From NCBI GenBank assembly GCA_963795385.1, contig CAWCHK010000012.1:5331-69330 (forward strand): 64,000 bases of DNA, in the 5' to 3' direction. Below are positions 8,661-17,785 of this stretch, piece by piece (the stretch's first letter is position 1; every line of letters begins with the position of its first letter). Source of the DNA: CAVURS01 sp963795385. Its GTDB lineage: Bacteria > Actinomycetota > Actinomycetes > Actinomycetales > CAVURS01. The position numbers were made by a program, and so were the translations under genes. The notes under the pieces were generated by a model. The model saw nothing but the letters and a program-made list of their open reading frames with translations, had not been told where the DNA came from and did no database searches.

Positions 8661-9362
8661 ATGACCCACAACGCGACCGGCACCCGTACCGACGACTCGA
8701 CGGACACGGCGATCTTCGACGTCGACGGCACCCTGGTGGACACCAACTACCAGCACGCGTTGGCCTGGTTCCGTGCCTTCCGGCAGGTCGACCTGACCGT
8801 GCCGATCTGGCGGATCCACCGGGCCATCGGCATGGGCGGCGACCAGCTCGTGGCCGCGGTGAGCGACGACCGCACCGAGGAGCAGCACGGCGACCGGCTA
8901 CGAGCGGCCTGGAGCGAGGAGTTCGAGCCGATGCTCGGGGAGGTGCAGCCGTTCGAGGGTGTCCACGAGCTGTTGCGGGAGGTACGGCGGCGAGGCTTCC
9001 GCGTCGTGCTGGCCAGCTCGGGCAAGCAGGAGCACGTCGAGCACTACCTGGAGCTGATCGGCGGCCGCGAGCTGGCCGACGACTGGACCACCTCCGACGA
9101 CGTCGAGGCGACCAAGCCCGCGCCCGACCTGGTCCAGGTGGCTCTGGCCAAGGTCGGCGGCCGCTCCGGCGTGATGGTCGGGGACTCGACCTGGGACAGC
9201 GTCGCCGCCGGCAACGCCGGCGTCGCGTCGGTGGCGGTGCGCACGGGTGGCTTCTCGGTCGAGGAGCTGCGCGAGGCGGGAGCGGAGCAGGTCTACGACT
9301 CTCTGGTCGAGCTCCGCGAGAACCTCGACGCGACAGCGCTTTCCGCGCCTCGGACCCGCTGA
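8661..9362 (+). CDS. HAD-superfamily phosphatase, phosphoglycolate phosphatase-like
   Basis: Cytosolic hydrolase of 233 residues. Motif I FDVDGTLVDT lies near residues 19-28 with the nucleophile Asp and acid/base Asp. Motif II is VVLASSGKQEHVE (Ser), the lysine is in EATKPAPDL, and motif IV is VMVGDSTWD. A helical cap lies between motif I and II as in subfamily IA. Such proteins dephosphorylate small sugar or glycolate phosphates, and the substrate cannot be read from the sequence. GGGAGTGCA precedes the ATG. Confidence 0.85.
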   Translation: MTHNATGTRTDDSTDTAIFDVDGTLVDTNYQHALAWFRAFRQVDLTVPIWRIHRAIGMGGDQLVAAVSDDRTEEQHGDRLRAAWSEEFEPMLGEVQPFEGVHELLREVRRRGFRVVLASSGKQEHVEHYLELIGGRELADDWTTSDDVEATKPAPDLVQVALAKVGGRSGVMVGDSTWDSVAAGNAGVASVAVRTGGFSVEELREAGAEQVYDSLVELRENLDATALSAPRTR

Positions 9363-9448
9363 GAGACGATGCGCCCTCGCCGCAACGTTCTCCGGCTCGC
9401 CGGCCGGTCGGGGACATGTCACCGTAGCGCCGGACGATCGGGGTCGAT

Positions 9449-10480
9449 GTGCGCGTACTCGTGACCGGAGTGACCGGGAATGTCGGGACGGCGGTGGCCG
9501 AACGGCTGGCCCGCGAGTCCGACATCGCCGTGGTCGGCGCGAGCCGCCGTCCGCCGGCGCGAGGGACACTGCCCATCGCCGAGTGGCACCCGATCGACCT
9601 GTCGCGCAGCGACTCCTCCGGTGCGCTGGGCGCCGCGCTGCAGGGCATCGACGCGGTGGTCCATCTCGCGTGGCAGATCCAGCCCAGCCACGACGCGCAG
9701 GTGATGACGGCGACCAACGTCGAGGGCACCCTGCGCGTGGTGCGGGCCGCGGCCGAGGCCGGGGTCCAGCACGTCGTCGTCGCCAGCTCGGTGGGCGCGT
9801 ACAGCCCCGGCCCGAAGACCGAGCGGGTGCCCGAGAGCTGGCCGACCGACGGCATCGCCACGTCGATGTACAGCCGCCACAAGGCCGAGGTCGAGCGCCG
9901 GCTCGACCGTTGCGAGGCCGAGCGGCCGGGGTGCACGATCACGCGCCTGCGGCCCGGACTGATCTTCCAGAAGGAGGCGGCCAGCGAGATCGCCCGCTAC
10001 TTCCTCGGTCCGTTGGTCCCCGTCCGGGCGCTGACCCGGGCGCACCTGCCGCGTGTGCCGCTGCCGCGGGAGTTCGTGTTCCAGGCCGTGCACGCCGACG
10101 ACGTCGCAGAGGCCTACCTCCTCGCCCTGCGAGCCCGCGCCGGCGGCGCGTTCAACATCGCCGCCGAGCCCGCTCTGGGGCCGGAACACCTGGCCGCAGT
10201 CGTTGGAGGCAAAGCCGTCCCGGCGCCGCTGAGCCTCTTCCGGGCCGGGGCGCAGCTGACCTGGCGCGCTCGGCTCCAGCCCACCGATCGGGGCTGGGTC
10301 GACCTCGCGGCCCGGTCTCCGTTGATGGCGACCTCCCGCGCCCGCGATGTGCTCGGCTGGCAGCCGCGCCACGACGCGCAGGCGGCGCTGAAGGACCTGG
10401 TCGACGGCCTGCGGGCCGGGGCGCACGGCACGACGCCCCCGCTGAGGTCGCGCCGGCACCAACGATGGCGCACTCAGTAG
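9449..10480 (+). CDS. NAD-dependent epimerase/dehydratase family protein (extended SDR)
   Basis: Rossmann-fold protein of 343 residues. The N-terminus MRVLVTGVTGNVGTAV holds the GxxGxxG nucleotide-binding loop. VVVASSVGAYSP carries the catalytic Ser, and SMYSRHKAEVERR has a Tyr-x3-Lys-like element (YSRHK) consistent with SDR catalysis. The family acts on nucleotide sugars or similar hydroxyl compounds; the substrate is unknown. The GTG start fits the onset of the first beta strand exactly. It ends against a strong bidirectional hairpin. Confidence 0.8.
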   Translation: MRVLVTGVTGNVGTAVAERLARESDIAVVGASRRPPARGTLPIAEWHPIDLSRSDSSGALGAALQGIDAVVHLAWQIQPSHDAQVMTATNVEGTLRVVRAAAEAGVQHVVVASSVGAYSPGPKTERVPESWPTDGIATSMYSRHKAEVERRLDRCEAERPGCTITRLRPGLIFQKEAASEIARYFLGPLVPVRALTRAHLPRVPLPREFVFQAVHADDVAEAYLLALRARAGGAFNIAAEPALGPEHLAAVVGGKAVPAPLSLFRAGAQLTWRARLQPTDRGWVDLAARSPLMATSRARDVLGWQPRHDAQAALKDLVDGLRAGAHGTTPPLRSRRHQRWRTQ

Positions 10481-10482
10481 CC

Positions 10483-10516
10483 GGGGCGTCCTTCTCCTCG
10501 AGGAGGATGGCGCCCC
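10483..10516. terminator. bidirectional hairpin terminator between convergent genes
   Basis: A 34-base inverted repeat exactly fills the gap between two convergent stop codons. It starts GGGGCG and ends CGCCCC. Nearly all positions pair (one mismatch and two G-T wobbles), giving a stem of about 16 pairs. There is no strong T-run on either side, as is common in high-GC actinomycetes. Confidence 0.6.
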
Positions 10517-13015
10517 TCACCCGCCGGCCGCCGGGCCGGCACGCAGGGCCTGCCGGGACGACAGCGACACGGCCGTCGCCACCAGCAGCAGGGTCACCGC
10601 GACGATGGCGGCGCACCAGGCGAGCGGGGCGTACGGCGAGTGGCCAGGCGCCATGCCGTCGGTGTACGCCGTCAGGACACAGGTCCCCAGCAGCGCGCCC
10701 AGACTGACGGCGGTGACGACCACCGCGGTCGTCTCGAGCCTGAGCATGCCTCTGACCTGCCGTCGCTTCATGCCGCTGAGCCGGAGAGTGACGAACTCGC
10801 GGGACCGCGCCGTCGTCGCCATGGCCAACGTGTTCAGGATCGCGATCGCGGCGAACCCGAGGACCAGGCCCATCGCGAGATAGCCCACGAGGGCGGTATC
10901 GCCCTGCGCCGCAACAACTCTGGCTCGATAGTCGCGCGGGCTGACGACCCGAACCCCCGGCTCGACCGGCCCGGCCCGCTGAAGGGTCGCAGCAGTGCCA
11001 CCGCGGACGAGCACGGCCGACGCGAGCGGGACGTCGACGTGTGCGAGGACCAGGTCCAGCGGCAGCAAGGCATCGGTGAACCCCAACCCGCGGGCGTAGA
11101 TCGCCGCCACGGTGAGCCCAGCCGTGTGCCCGTCGCCGAGCGTGACCGCGATCCGGTCACCCACGTGCGCGTCCCGGTGGCCGGCAGCGAGCGCGGACAG
11201 GGCGATGCCGCCCTCTCCCAGTCGGGCCAGCGAGCCCTGACGCACCTTCGGGTCGAACACGTCCGCCGCTCCCGTCGGGCTGACCCCGAGGGCCGGGTAC
11301 TTGTCCGCCCCGAGCCGGATGGTCGTACCGAGCTCGGCCGCGGCAGCGGTCACGCCAGGGGCAGCACGCGCGGCCGAGACGACGTCGGCGGGCAGCCCCC
11401 GTCCGGTCGGGAGGACCACCGCATCGGCGCGGGTCCCGGCGTCCCGTTGATCCGTGGCTGCGTGCTGAATCGTGGTGGGGGAGAAGAGGATCGTCGCCGC
11501 GAGCGAGACGCCCAGAGTGATCGGAGTGATGACGGCGGCGATCCGCTGGGCGTTCGTGCGGTTGTTGGCAGTGGCCACGAAGCCCGTCCGCCGGAACGCT
11601 AGCTCCAGTGGCCGGCCGACCAGCTCGCTGGAGACCCGGGCGATGAGCGGACCCAGCAGTGCCACCGCGATGACCGCGACGACGGCGCAGAGCAGCGTCA
11701 CCGGGCTGGCCGCCGGGTCCGTGTGGAGATGGCTCAGGACGGCCAGCAGTACGGCGTAGACCGCCACCGCCAGCATCCCCGCGGCCAGCCGGACCGGGCT
11801 CGGGCGGGTCGGTTCGACGGCCGCCTCGGTGAGGGCCTGGACCGGCTGGATCCGGATCGCGTGCCGGGCCGAGACGCGGGCGGCGGCCCAGGCGCCGACC
11901 ACCACCACACCCAGACCCGCGACCAGGGGCAGCGGGCCGACCACGAGGCCGAGCTCGCTCGGGACGGTGTCGAAGGCGACGAACCGCGAGCGCAGCCAGG
12001 TCGCCAGGGGGATGCCGACGGCGGCACCGGGCAGGCCGGCGATCACGGCGATCACGACGGCCTCGCGCCCGATCATCCGGCGGACCTGTCGCGGGGTGGC
12101 TCCGACCGCCCGGAGCAGCGCGAGCTCGCGCCGGCGCTGGCCGATCGACAGGGCGAACGTGCCGCTCACCACGAGCAGCGCAACGAGCAGGGACGTCCCG
12201 CCGAGCACTCCGGACAGGCTGATCAACGTCGTCCTGGCCCGGGCGGCAGTGGTGAGCTCCACCAGCCCGCGGGAGGTTCCGGTCGCGACGACCGCACCCG
12301 TGCCGGCCAAGGCTGCCCGCAGGCCGGGGACGTCCTCGATGCGGGCGTGGGGCAGGCCGACGGCGTACACCTGGCCCGGGTGGCCCGCGAGCGTGCGCGC
12401 GGTCGGGTCCGAGAAGAACAGGCTGGCCTGGTGCGACAGCGCCCGGCTCGTGATGCCGACCACGGTGTACGCCGCGACCCCGCCGGCGGTCTGCACGCGT
12501 GCGGTCTGCCCCACCTGCAGGCCGGCCGACGCCGCCAGCCGGGGGTCGATCACGAGCTCACCCGGCGCGTCGGGAGCATGCCCGCTCCCGAGCCCGAGCG
12601 GTGCCAGCGCGGCCGACGACCAGCCGTGGCCCCACGACGGACGGTGACCCGGAGCGGCACCCGACCGGTCGGAGGCTGCGAGGACGGTTGCGGCGAAGGT
12701 CACCTCACTGACGGCTCCCGCGGCACCGGGGTGACCTCGCAGCCGGTCCACCACCGACTGGTCGAGCCAGGCGTGATCCGTGAGCGGCTTCGCCTTGTGC
12801 TTGCCGTTGCCCTTGGTGAAGTGGACCGACTGGCTCGCGGTGACGACGACCGGCGCCGCGGCGTACCGCTCGGTGGCGACCCGTCCGCCCAGGCCGGTCT
12901 GCAGCAGGAGGCCGCAGGCCGCGACCAAGGCTGATGCCGCGAACAGCGCGACGAACGTGGCGACGAAGCCGGGCAGCCGGGCCCGCAGGGTCGCGAGGGC
13001 GAGCCGGCCGGTCAC
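10517..13015 (-). CDS. ABC transporter permease, FtsX/MacB type, two-module (832 aa)
   Basis: Membrane protein with a signal-anchor first helix, a long extracellular domain, a set of three FtsX helices around residues 270-400, a second extracellular domain and a final helix set. The segments SIGQRRRELALLRAVGATPRQVRR and ATTARSREFVTLRLSGMKRRQVRG are the cytoplasmic coupling helices typical of MacB-like exporters. About 830 residues is normal for the duplicated actinomycete form. The GTG start overlaps the ATPase stop (GTGA). Such systems move lipids or peptides, or act mechanically on envelope proteins. Confidence 0.85.
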   Translation of the reverse strand: MTGRLALATLRARLPGFVATFVALFAASALVAACGLLLQTGLGGRVATERYAAAPVVVTASQSVHFTKGNGKHKAKPLTDHAWLDQSVVDRLRGHPGAAGAVSEVTFAATVLAASDRSGAAPGHRPSWGHGWSSAALAPLGLGSGHAPDAPGELVIDPRLAASAGLQVGQTARVQTAGGVAAYTVVGITSRALSHQASLFFSDPTARTLAGHPGQVYAVGLPHARIEDVPGLRAALAGTGAVVATGTSRGLVELTTAARARTTLISLSGVLGGTSLLVALLVVSGTFALSIGQRRRELALLRAVGATPRQVRRMIGREAVVIAVIAGLPGAAVGIPLATWLRSRFVAFDTVPSELGLVVGPLPLVAGLGVVVVGAWAAARVSARHAIRIQPVQALTEAAVEPTRPSPVRLAAGMLAVAVYAVLLAVLSHLHTDPAASPVTLLCAVVAVIAVALLGPLIARVSSELVGRPLELAFRRTGFVATANNRTNAQRIAAVITPITLGVSLAATILFSPTTIQHAATDQRDAGTRADAVVLPTGRGLPADVVSAARAAPGVTAAAAELGTTIRLGADKYPALGVSPTGAADVFDPKVRQGSLARLGEGGIALSALAAGHRDAHVGDRIAVTLGDGHTAGLTVAAIYARGLGFTDALLPLDLVLAHVDVPLASAVLVRGGTAATLQRAGPVEPGVRVVSPRDYRARVVAAQGDTALVGYLAMGLVLGFAAIAILNTLAMATTARSREFVTLRLSGMKRRQVRGMLRLETTAVVVTAVSLGALLGTCVLTAYTDGMAPGHSPYAPLAWCAAIVAVTLLLVATAVSLSSRQALRAGPAAGG

Positions 13016-13776
13016 GAGACCGCCCGGGGCCGCAGTGCCGCCATCCGGGCGACGATCTGTTGGTGCGTGGGGCGATTCAGCCGGTCGACCAGCTGCCCGT
13101 CGGCCAGGAAGAGGACGGCGTCGGCGTAGCTCGCCGCGACCGCGTCATGGGTGACCATGACCACCGACTGGCCGGCCCGGTCCACCGCGGCGCGCAACAG
13201 CTGCAGCACGTCGGCGCCGGTCTCGCTGTCCAGGGCACCGGTCGGCTCGTCCGCGAACAGGACGGCCGGGCGAGTCACCAGCGCGCGAGCGATGGCGACC
13301 CGCTGCTGCTGGCCGCCGGAGAGCTGCGCCGGCCGATGCCGGACCCGGTCGGCCAGGCCGACCCACTGGATCACCTGGCCCAGCCAGGCCCGGTCCGGAC
13401 GCCGTCCGGCCAGCCGGAGCGGGAGGGTGACGTTCTGGCTCACCGTCAACGACCCCACGAGGTTGAACGACTGGAAGACGAAGCCCACCCGTTCGCGACG
13501 CAGCTCGGTCAGCCTCGGCTCGCTCAGGGTGCCGATCTCCTCGCCGGCCAGGCGGACGCTGCCGGAGGTCGGCCGGTCCAGGCCGGCGGCACAGTGCAGG
13601 AAGGTGCTCTTGCCCGAGCCGGACGGACCCATGACGGCGGTGAACGACGCGCGCGGGATCGCGACCGAGACGCCGCGCAGCGCGTGGACGGCATGCGCGC
13701 GCGCACCGTAGCTCTTGTGCACGTCGGTCAGCTCGACGCAGTACGCCGACGGCGTCGCGGCTGCTCGCCTGGCCAT
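13012..13776 (-). CDS. ABC transporter ATP-binding protein, LolD/MacB type
   Basis: ATPase of 254 residues that drives the FtsX-type permease downstream. Walker A is GPSGSGKST, the signature LSGGQQQRVAIARAL, Walker B AVLFADEPTGALDSE, with an H-loop His in VMVTHD. It is first in a two-gene operon read away from the PadR gene. The intergenic region carries the PadR-type twin palindrome plus a further CTAAC half-site at about 13886, so this operon may be in the same regulon. Confidence 0.88.
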   Translation of the reverse strand: MARRAAATPSAYCVELTDVHKSYGARAHAVHALRGVSVAIPRASFTAVMGPSGSGKSTFLHCAAGLDRPTSGSVRLAGEEIGTLSEPRLTELRRERVGFVFQSFNLVGSLTVSQNVTLPLRLAGRRPDRAWLGQVIQWVGLADRVRHRPAQLSGGQQQRVAIARALVTRPAVLFADEPTGALDSETGADVLQLLRAAVDRAGQSVVMVTHDAVAASYADAVLFLADGQLVDRLNRPTHQQIVARMAALRPRAVS

Positions 13777-13913
13777 GGGTGGACCACCTCCGTTGAGTCG
13801 GTCGCGACGGATCTCGCCGCTCCTTCGACCGTAGGCAGGAGCCGCGTCCCGATCACTCCCGCTGCCACCCGCGCGGAGGGTGGGGCTAACCCGAGGGCTT
13901 CCTTCCCTGATGC

Positions 13914-13948
13914 CTAACCGTTAGTCTCCCTGCATACCTAACCGTTAG
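13914..13948. promoter_or_regulatory. twin palindromic operator, probable PadR binding sites
   Basis: Two identical copies of CTAACCGTTAG (13914-13924 and 13938-13948) have arms CTAAC/GTTAG around a single central base. Their centres are 24 bases apart. The second copy ends 9 bases before the PadR start codon, so binding should block the promoter or ribosome access. The short palindrome and its place next to padR fit autoregulation; which regulator binds is inferred. Confidence 0.7.
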
Positions 13949-13957
13949 GGGTAGAGG

Positions 13958-14476
13958 ATGCAGCAAGAGGTCGTCCTGGCCTTGCTGGCCAAGGAACCGT
14001 CGCACGGCTACGAGCTGCGAGCGCAGATCGAGCGGGCTCTGGGACCGCTGGCCTCCGGCTTCAACGCCGGCCAGATGTACGTCACCCTCGGCCGGCTCGA
14101 GCAGGCCGGGCTGGTCGCATCCACCCGCGAGGCAGCCGCGTCCGAGCGACCCGAACGACGGACCTACGACCTGACCGCGGCCGGACGGGTACGGGTCCAG
14201 GAGTGGCTGACCGACGTCGCCTGGCCGCGGCCGGACCTCACGAACTTCCACCTCAAGCTGGTGGTCGCCGCGGCCGGGCGTCTCGCCGACCCGATCGCCC
14301 TGGTGGCCGCTCAGCGCCGAGAGCTCGTCCGCCGGGTTCGCGAGGCGCAGCAGGCAGCGATGGCCGAGCCGGACGGCTCGGACACTGCCCTCCTGCTCGA
14401 GGGCGTCGTGCTCCGGATCGAGGCCGACCTCACCTGGTTGGACGCCTGCGAGCGCGCGTGGGGAGCAGGGCGGTGA
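13958..14476 (+). CDS. PadR family transcriptional regulator
   Basis: Repressor of 172 residues. The first 90 residues form the PadR winged helix (VVLALLAKEPSHGYELRAQIERAL, MYVTLGRLEQAGLV, RRTYDLTAAGR). The C-terminal half is the helical dimerisation domain of the Vir type. Members usually repress a neighbouring drug or antimicrobial-peptide exporter and are released by the compound. Here padR is first in an operon with an ABC exporter (start of the ATPase overlaps as GTGA) and lies between two divergent exporters, so it is likely the switch for both. Confidence 0.87.
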   Translation: MQQEVVLALLAKEPSHGYELRAQIERALGPLASGFNAGQMYVTLGRLEQAGLVASTREAAASERPERRTYDLTAAGRVRVQEWLTDVAWPRPDLTNFHLKLVVAAAGRLADPIALVAAQRRELVRRVREAQQAAMAEPDGSDTALLLEGVVLRIEADLTWLDACERAWGAGR

Positions 14477-15207
14477 GCGCGGCGATCCGGGTCGTCGGCC
14501 TGGCCAAGCACTACGGCGCCGGAGAGGGTCTGATCCGCGCCGTCGACGACGTCGACCTCGAGGTCGCGACCGGCGAGGCCCTGGTGGTCACCGGCCCCAG
14601 TGGCTGCGGCAAGTCCACCCTGCTCCAGCTGATGGGCGGTCTGGATCGCGCCGACGCCGGCGAGGTCTGGATCGGTACGACGCGGATCGACGGGACCTCC
14701 GAGCGGGCCCGCGCCCGCCTGCGCCGCCAGCAGGTCGGGTTCGTCTTCCAGGAGTTCCACCTGATGGATGAGCTGACCGCGGTGGAGAACGTCGAGCTGC
14801 CGGCGCTGCTGGCCGGGACGCCGGTGCGCGAGGCCCGGCGACGCGCGAGCGCCGTGCTCGCGGAGGTGGGCCTCGCCGACCGCGAGCGGCACCGGCCCGG
14901 CGCCTTGTCCGGCGGTCAGAAGCAGCGCGTCGCGATCGCCCGCGCCCTGGTCAACCGCCCGGCCGTCGTCCTCGCCGACGAGCCCACCGGGAACCTCGAC
15001 AGCGCGGCGACCACCGAGGTGCTGCGCCTCTTCGCCCGCCTCCGCGCAGGCGGCCAGACCCTCGTGGTCGTCACCCACGACCAGCGGACCGCCGCTGCGG
15101 CCGACCGGATGGTCGCGATGCGCGACGGCGCCCTGGTCGAGGACGTGACCCTCGAGCCCACGACCGCCACCGCGGCCGAGATCCTCACTGCGGGGAGGCG
15201 CGAGTGA
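14473..15207 (+). CDS. ABC transporter ATP-binding protein, MacB/LolD type
   Basis: ATPase of 244 residues with Walker A GPSGCGKST, signature LSGGQKQRVAIARAL, Walker B VVLADEPTGNLDS and H-loop VVVTHD. The Q-loop is FVFQEFHLM. It is the energy subunit for the FtsX-type permease that follows, with GTGA overlaps on both sides, giving a coupled padR-ATPase-permease unit. Export rather than import is expected, as no binding protein is present. Confidence 0.88.
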   Translation: MSAAIRVVGLAKHYGAGEGLIRAVDDVDLEVATGEALVVTGPSGCGKSTLLQLMGGLDRADAGEVWIGTTRIDGTSERARARLRRQQVGFVFQEFHLMDELTAVENVELPALLAGTPVREARRRASAVLAEVGLADRERHRPGALSGGQKQRVAIARALVNRPAVVLADEPTGNLDSAATTEVLRLFARLRAGGQTLVVVTHDQRTAAAADRMVAMRDGALVEDVTLEPTTATAAEILTAGRRE

Positions 15208-17018
15208 GCGGCATCCGCCTCACGTTCCGGTTGGCCGCGCGGGACCTGCGCCGGCGGGCCACCGAGACCCTGTTGCTCCTGGCCGCCCTCGCCGTCGCGG
15301 CCACGACCATGACCATCGGGCTCGTGCTGCACGGGCAGACCGCTACGGCGTACGCCGAGACCCGTCAGCAGACGGCCGGGCCGGACGTGGTCGCCAGCGT
15401 GATCCCCGCCCCCGGCCACCAGGTGAGCCCGGCCGACCTGTCCCGCCTCGCGTCGATCGGCGAGCGACCCGAGGTGGCGGCCGGCAGCCCGGCCTTCCCG
15501 ATGACCTGGACCGCGATCGACGCGGGAGGAGTCAAGGGCGTGGCCGAGGTGCAGGGGCGCGACGCCACCGCCTCGCCGGTCGACCGGCCCCGGGTCGTCA
15601 GCGGCCACTGGGTCAGCGCCGACGGGATCGTCCTGGAGCGCGCCTTCGCGCAGGCGCTGGGAGTCCGCGCCGGCGAGACCGTCGAGCTGGCGGGCGAACG
15701 CGTGCCGGTGGTCGGGATCGCCGTCTCCGCTGCGCTGCCGCCCTATCCCCAGCTGTGCACGGTCGGCTGCATCCTCGACCGGCCGGACTGGTTCACCGCG
15801 CAGCCGGGCCTGGTCTGGGCGACCCGGTCCCGCGCCGGCGCGCTGGCCTCGCCCACCGAGCCGCTGGTCTGGGTCCGCTACCTGAGGCTGGACGACCCGG
15901 CTGCGGCGCCGGCGTTCGCGAACCGCTTCGGCGACGAGGGGCCCCCGAGCGGACGCCCGTTCCTCGACCCGTGGCAGGAGATCGCCGGCCGCCAGGCGGA
16001 GCAGCTCGCCTCCGAGCGCGCGGTCGTCGTGTTCGGCAGCACCCTGCTCGTCGTCCTGGCCCTGGCCACCCTCGTGGTGCTGGTCGGTGGCCGGATGACC
16101 GACGACGTACGCCGCGTGGGCACCCTCAAGGCGGCCGGCGCGACCCCCGGGTTCGTTGCCCGGCTGCTGCTGGCGTCGTACCTGGTGGTCGGTCTGGTGG
16201 CCGCCCTGCTCGGGCTGGTCACCGGACGCCTCCTCGCCCCCCGGCTGGTGACTCGCAGCGCGGGCCTGCTCGGCCGCCTCGGCGGGACCTCCGTGTCCCT
16301 GACCGACGGGCTGGTCGTGACCGGCAGCATCCTGGCGATCGTCGTGACCGCGAGCGTCGTCCCGGCGTTGCGAGCGGCCCGGACGAGCACCGTGCGGGCG
16401 CTCGCCGACGCTGGGCGCGGGCCGCGCAGGGGCCGGCTGCTCGTCGCGTGGTCGGCTCGACTGCCCGCGCCGGCACTGCTCGGCCTGCGGCTGGCCGGAC
16501 GCCGGCCCCGGCGCGCCGCGCTGACGACCCTGTCGATCGCCGTTGCGGTGTGCGGCAGCGTCGTCGCGCTCTTTGCGCAGGCCAGCCTGAGCGCCGAGCG
16601 CGGCAGCGCCGGCGGGCCCGCCGATCCGCAGGCCGCCCAGCTGCGCGCCGTGATGCTGGCGGTCACCGGGCTGCTGGCCGTCATGACCGCGGTCAACCTG
16701 GTCTTCGTGACCCGGGCCAGCGCGGTCGAGGCTCGCCGCGCACTCGCCGTCGCGCGAACCTTGGGTGCCTCGCCGGCCGAGACCGCGGCCGGCCTCGGGA
16801 TCGCCCAGCTGGTCCCGTCCGTCATCGGGCTGGTTCTCGGAACGGTCTGCGGGTTCGCCGTCTTCCGCGCGCTGTCCGTGTCACACCCCGTGGCGCCCCC
16901 GCCGGAGCAGCTGGCCGCCCTCGGGCTGCTCACCCTGGTCCTCGTCGTGCTGCTGACGGCGATCCCGGCCCGGCTGGAGGCCCGCCGCCCCATCGCGCGC
17001 ACCCTGCGCGAGACCTGA
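15204..17018 (+). CDS. ABC transporter permease, FtsX family (604 aa)
   Basis: Membrane protein with an N-terminal anchor helix (TLLLLAALAVAATTMTIG), an extracellular MacB-like domain to about residue 270, a first helix set (VVFGSTLLVVLALATLVVL...) and a second FtsX unit from about residue 430 (RRAALTTLSIAVAVCGSVVALF) with a very short outer domain. The coupling segment RRVGTLKAAGATPGFVARLL is clear. It completes the PadR-controlled exporter. It shares fold but not obvious close identity with the divergent permease. Confidence 0.84.
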   Translation: MSGIRLTFRLAARDLRRRATETLLLLAALAVAATTMTIGLVLHGQTATAYAETRQQTAGPDVVASVIPAPGHQVSPADLSRLASIGERPEVAAGSPAFPMTWTAIDAGGVKGVAEVQGRDATASPVDRPRVVSGHWVSADGIVLERAFAQALGVRAGETVELAGERVPVVGIAVSAALPPYPQLCTVGCILDRPDWFTAQPGLVWATRSRAGALASPTEPLVWVRYLRLDDPAAAPAFANRFGDEGPPSGRPFLDPWQEIAGRQAEQLASERAVVVFGSTLLVVLALATLVVLVGGRMTDDVRRVGTLKAAGATPGFVARLLLASYLVVGLVAALLGLVTGRLLAPRLVTRSAGLLGRLGGTSVSLTDGLVVTGSILAIVVTASVVPALRAARTSTVRALADAGRGPRRGRLLVAWSARLPAPALLGLRLAGRRPRRAALTTLSIAVAVCGSVVALFAQASLSAERGSAGGPADPQAAQLRAVMLAVTGLLAVMTAVNLVFVTRASAVEARRALAVARTLGASPAETAAGLGIAQLVPSVIGLVLGTVCGFAVFRALSVSHPVAPPPEQLAALGLLTLVLVVLLTAIPARLEARRPIARTLRET

Positions 17019-17041
17019 CCGGGACACGGACCCGAGGAGGG

Positions 17042-17785
17042 CTAGAGCCGCCCGGACTGGACGACGCGGCTCAGGAACTGCTGGGTCCGCGGCTCGCGCG
17101 GGTTCTCGAAGATGTCCTGGGCCGACCCGCGCTCGAGGATCGAGCCGTTGTCGAGGAAGCACACCTGGCTGGCGACCTCCTTGGCGAAGCCCATCTCGTG
17201 AGTGGCGAGGAGCATGGTCAGGCCCCCGTGGGCCAGCTCGCGAACGATCTCCAGCACGTCGCCGACCAGCTCGGGGTCCAGGGCCGCGGTGATCTCATCG
17301 AGCAGCATCACCCGCGGCTGCATGGCCAGCGCCCGGACGATCGCGACCCGCTGCTGCTGGCCGCCGGAGAGGCTGTCCGGATAGGCCTTGGCCTTCTCCG
17401 CCATCCCCACCGACTCCAGGAGCCGCATGCCGCGCTCCTCGGCCTCGTTGCGGTTCAGGCCAGCGACGCCGACCGGCGCCAGGGTGACGTTCTTGAGCAC
17501 CGACATGTGCGGGAAGAGGTTGTAGCTCTGGAAGACGATGCCGACGTCCCGGCGCAGCGCGTTCAGGTCGACACCGGCGCCGGTGACCGTGTCGCCGTCG
17601 ATCCGGATCTCCCCGCTGTCGATGCCCTCCAGGGCGTTGACGCAGCGCAGCAGCGTGGACTTGCCGGAGCCGGAGGCGCCGATCAGGCAGACCACCTCGT
17701 GCCGCTCGACGTCGAGCGAGACGCCCTTGAGCACCTCGTTGTGGCCGAACGACTTGTGGACGTCGTCGATCTCCAGGAAGGCCAT
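17042..17785 (-). CDS. polar amino acid ABC transporter ATP-binding protein (GlnQ-like)
   Basis: ATPase of 247 residues: Walker A GASGSGKST, Q-loop FQSYNLFPHMSVLKN, signature LSGGQQQRVAIVRAL, and Walker B VMLLDEITAALDPELVG. The Q-loop and the Walker B wording with DEIT in place of DEPT are typical of amino acid importers. It is the last gene of a binding protein-permease-ATPase operon, and its ATG overlaps the permease stop by one base. Confidence 0.9.
   Translation of the reverse strand: MAFLEIDDVHKSFGHNEVLKGVSLDVERHEVVCLIGASGSGKSTLLRCVNALEGIDSGEIRIDGDTVTGAGVDLNALRRDVGIVFQSYNLFPHMSVLKNVTLAPVGVAGLNRNEAEERGMRLLESVGMAEKAKAYPDSLSGGQQQRVAIVRALAMQPRVMLLDEITAALDPELVGDVLEIVRELAHGGLTMLLATHEMGFAKEVASQVCFLDNGSILERGSAQDIFENPREPRTQQFLSRVVQSGRL

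Noticed and set aside
7882..9942. A 686-codon open frame on the minus strand that includes the UdgX gene
   Set aside because: Only the part below 8535 reads as UdgX. The rest is antisense to the HAD and epimerase genes and has shadow composition (Arg/Ser/Pro-rich), as expected in GC-rich DNA.
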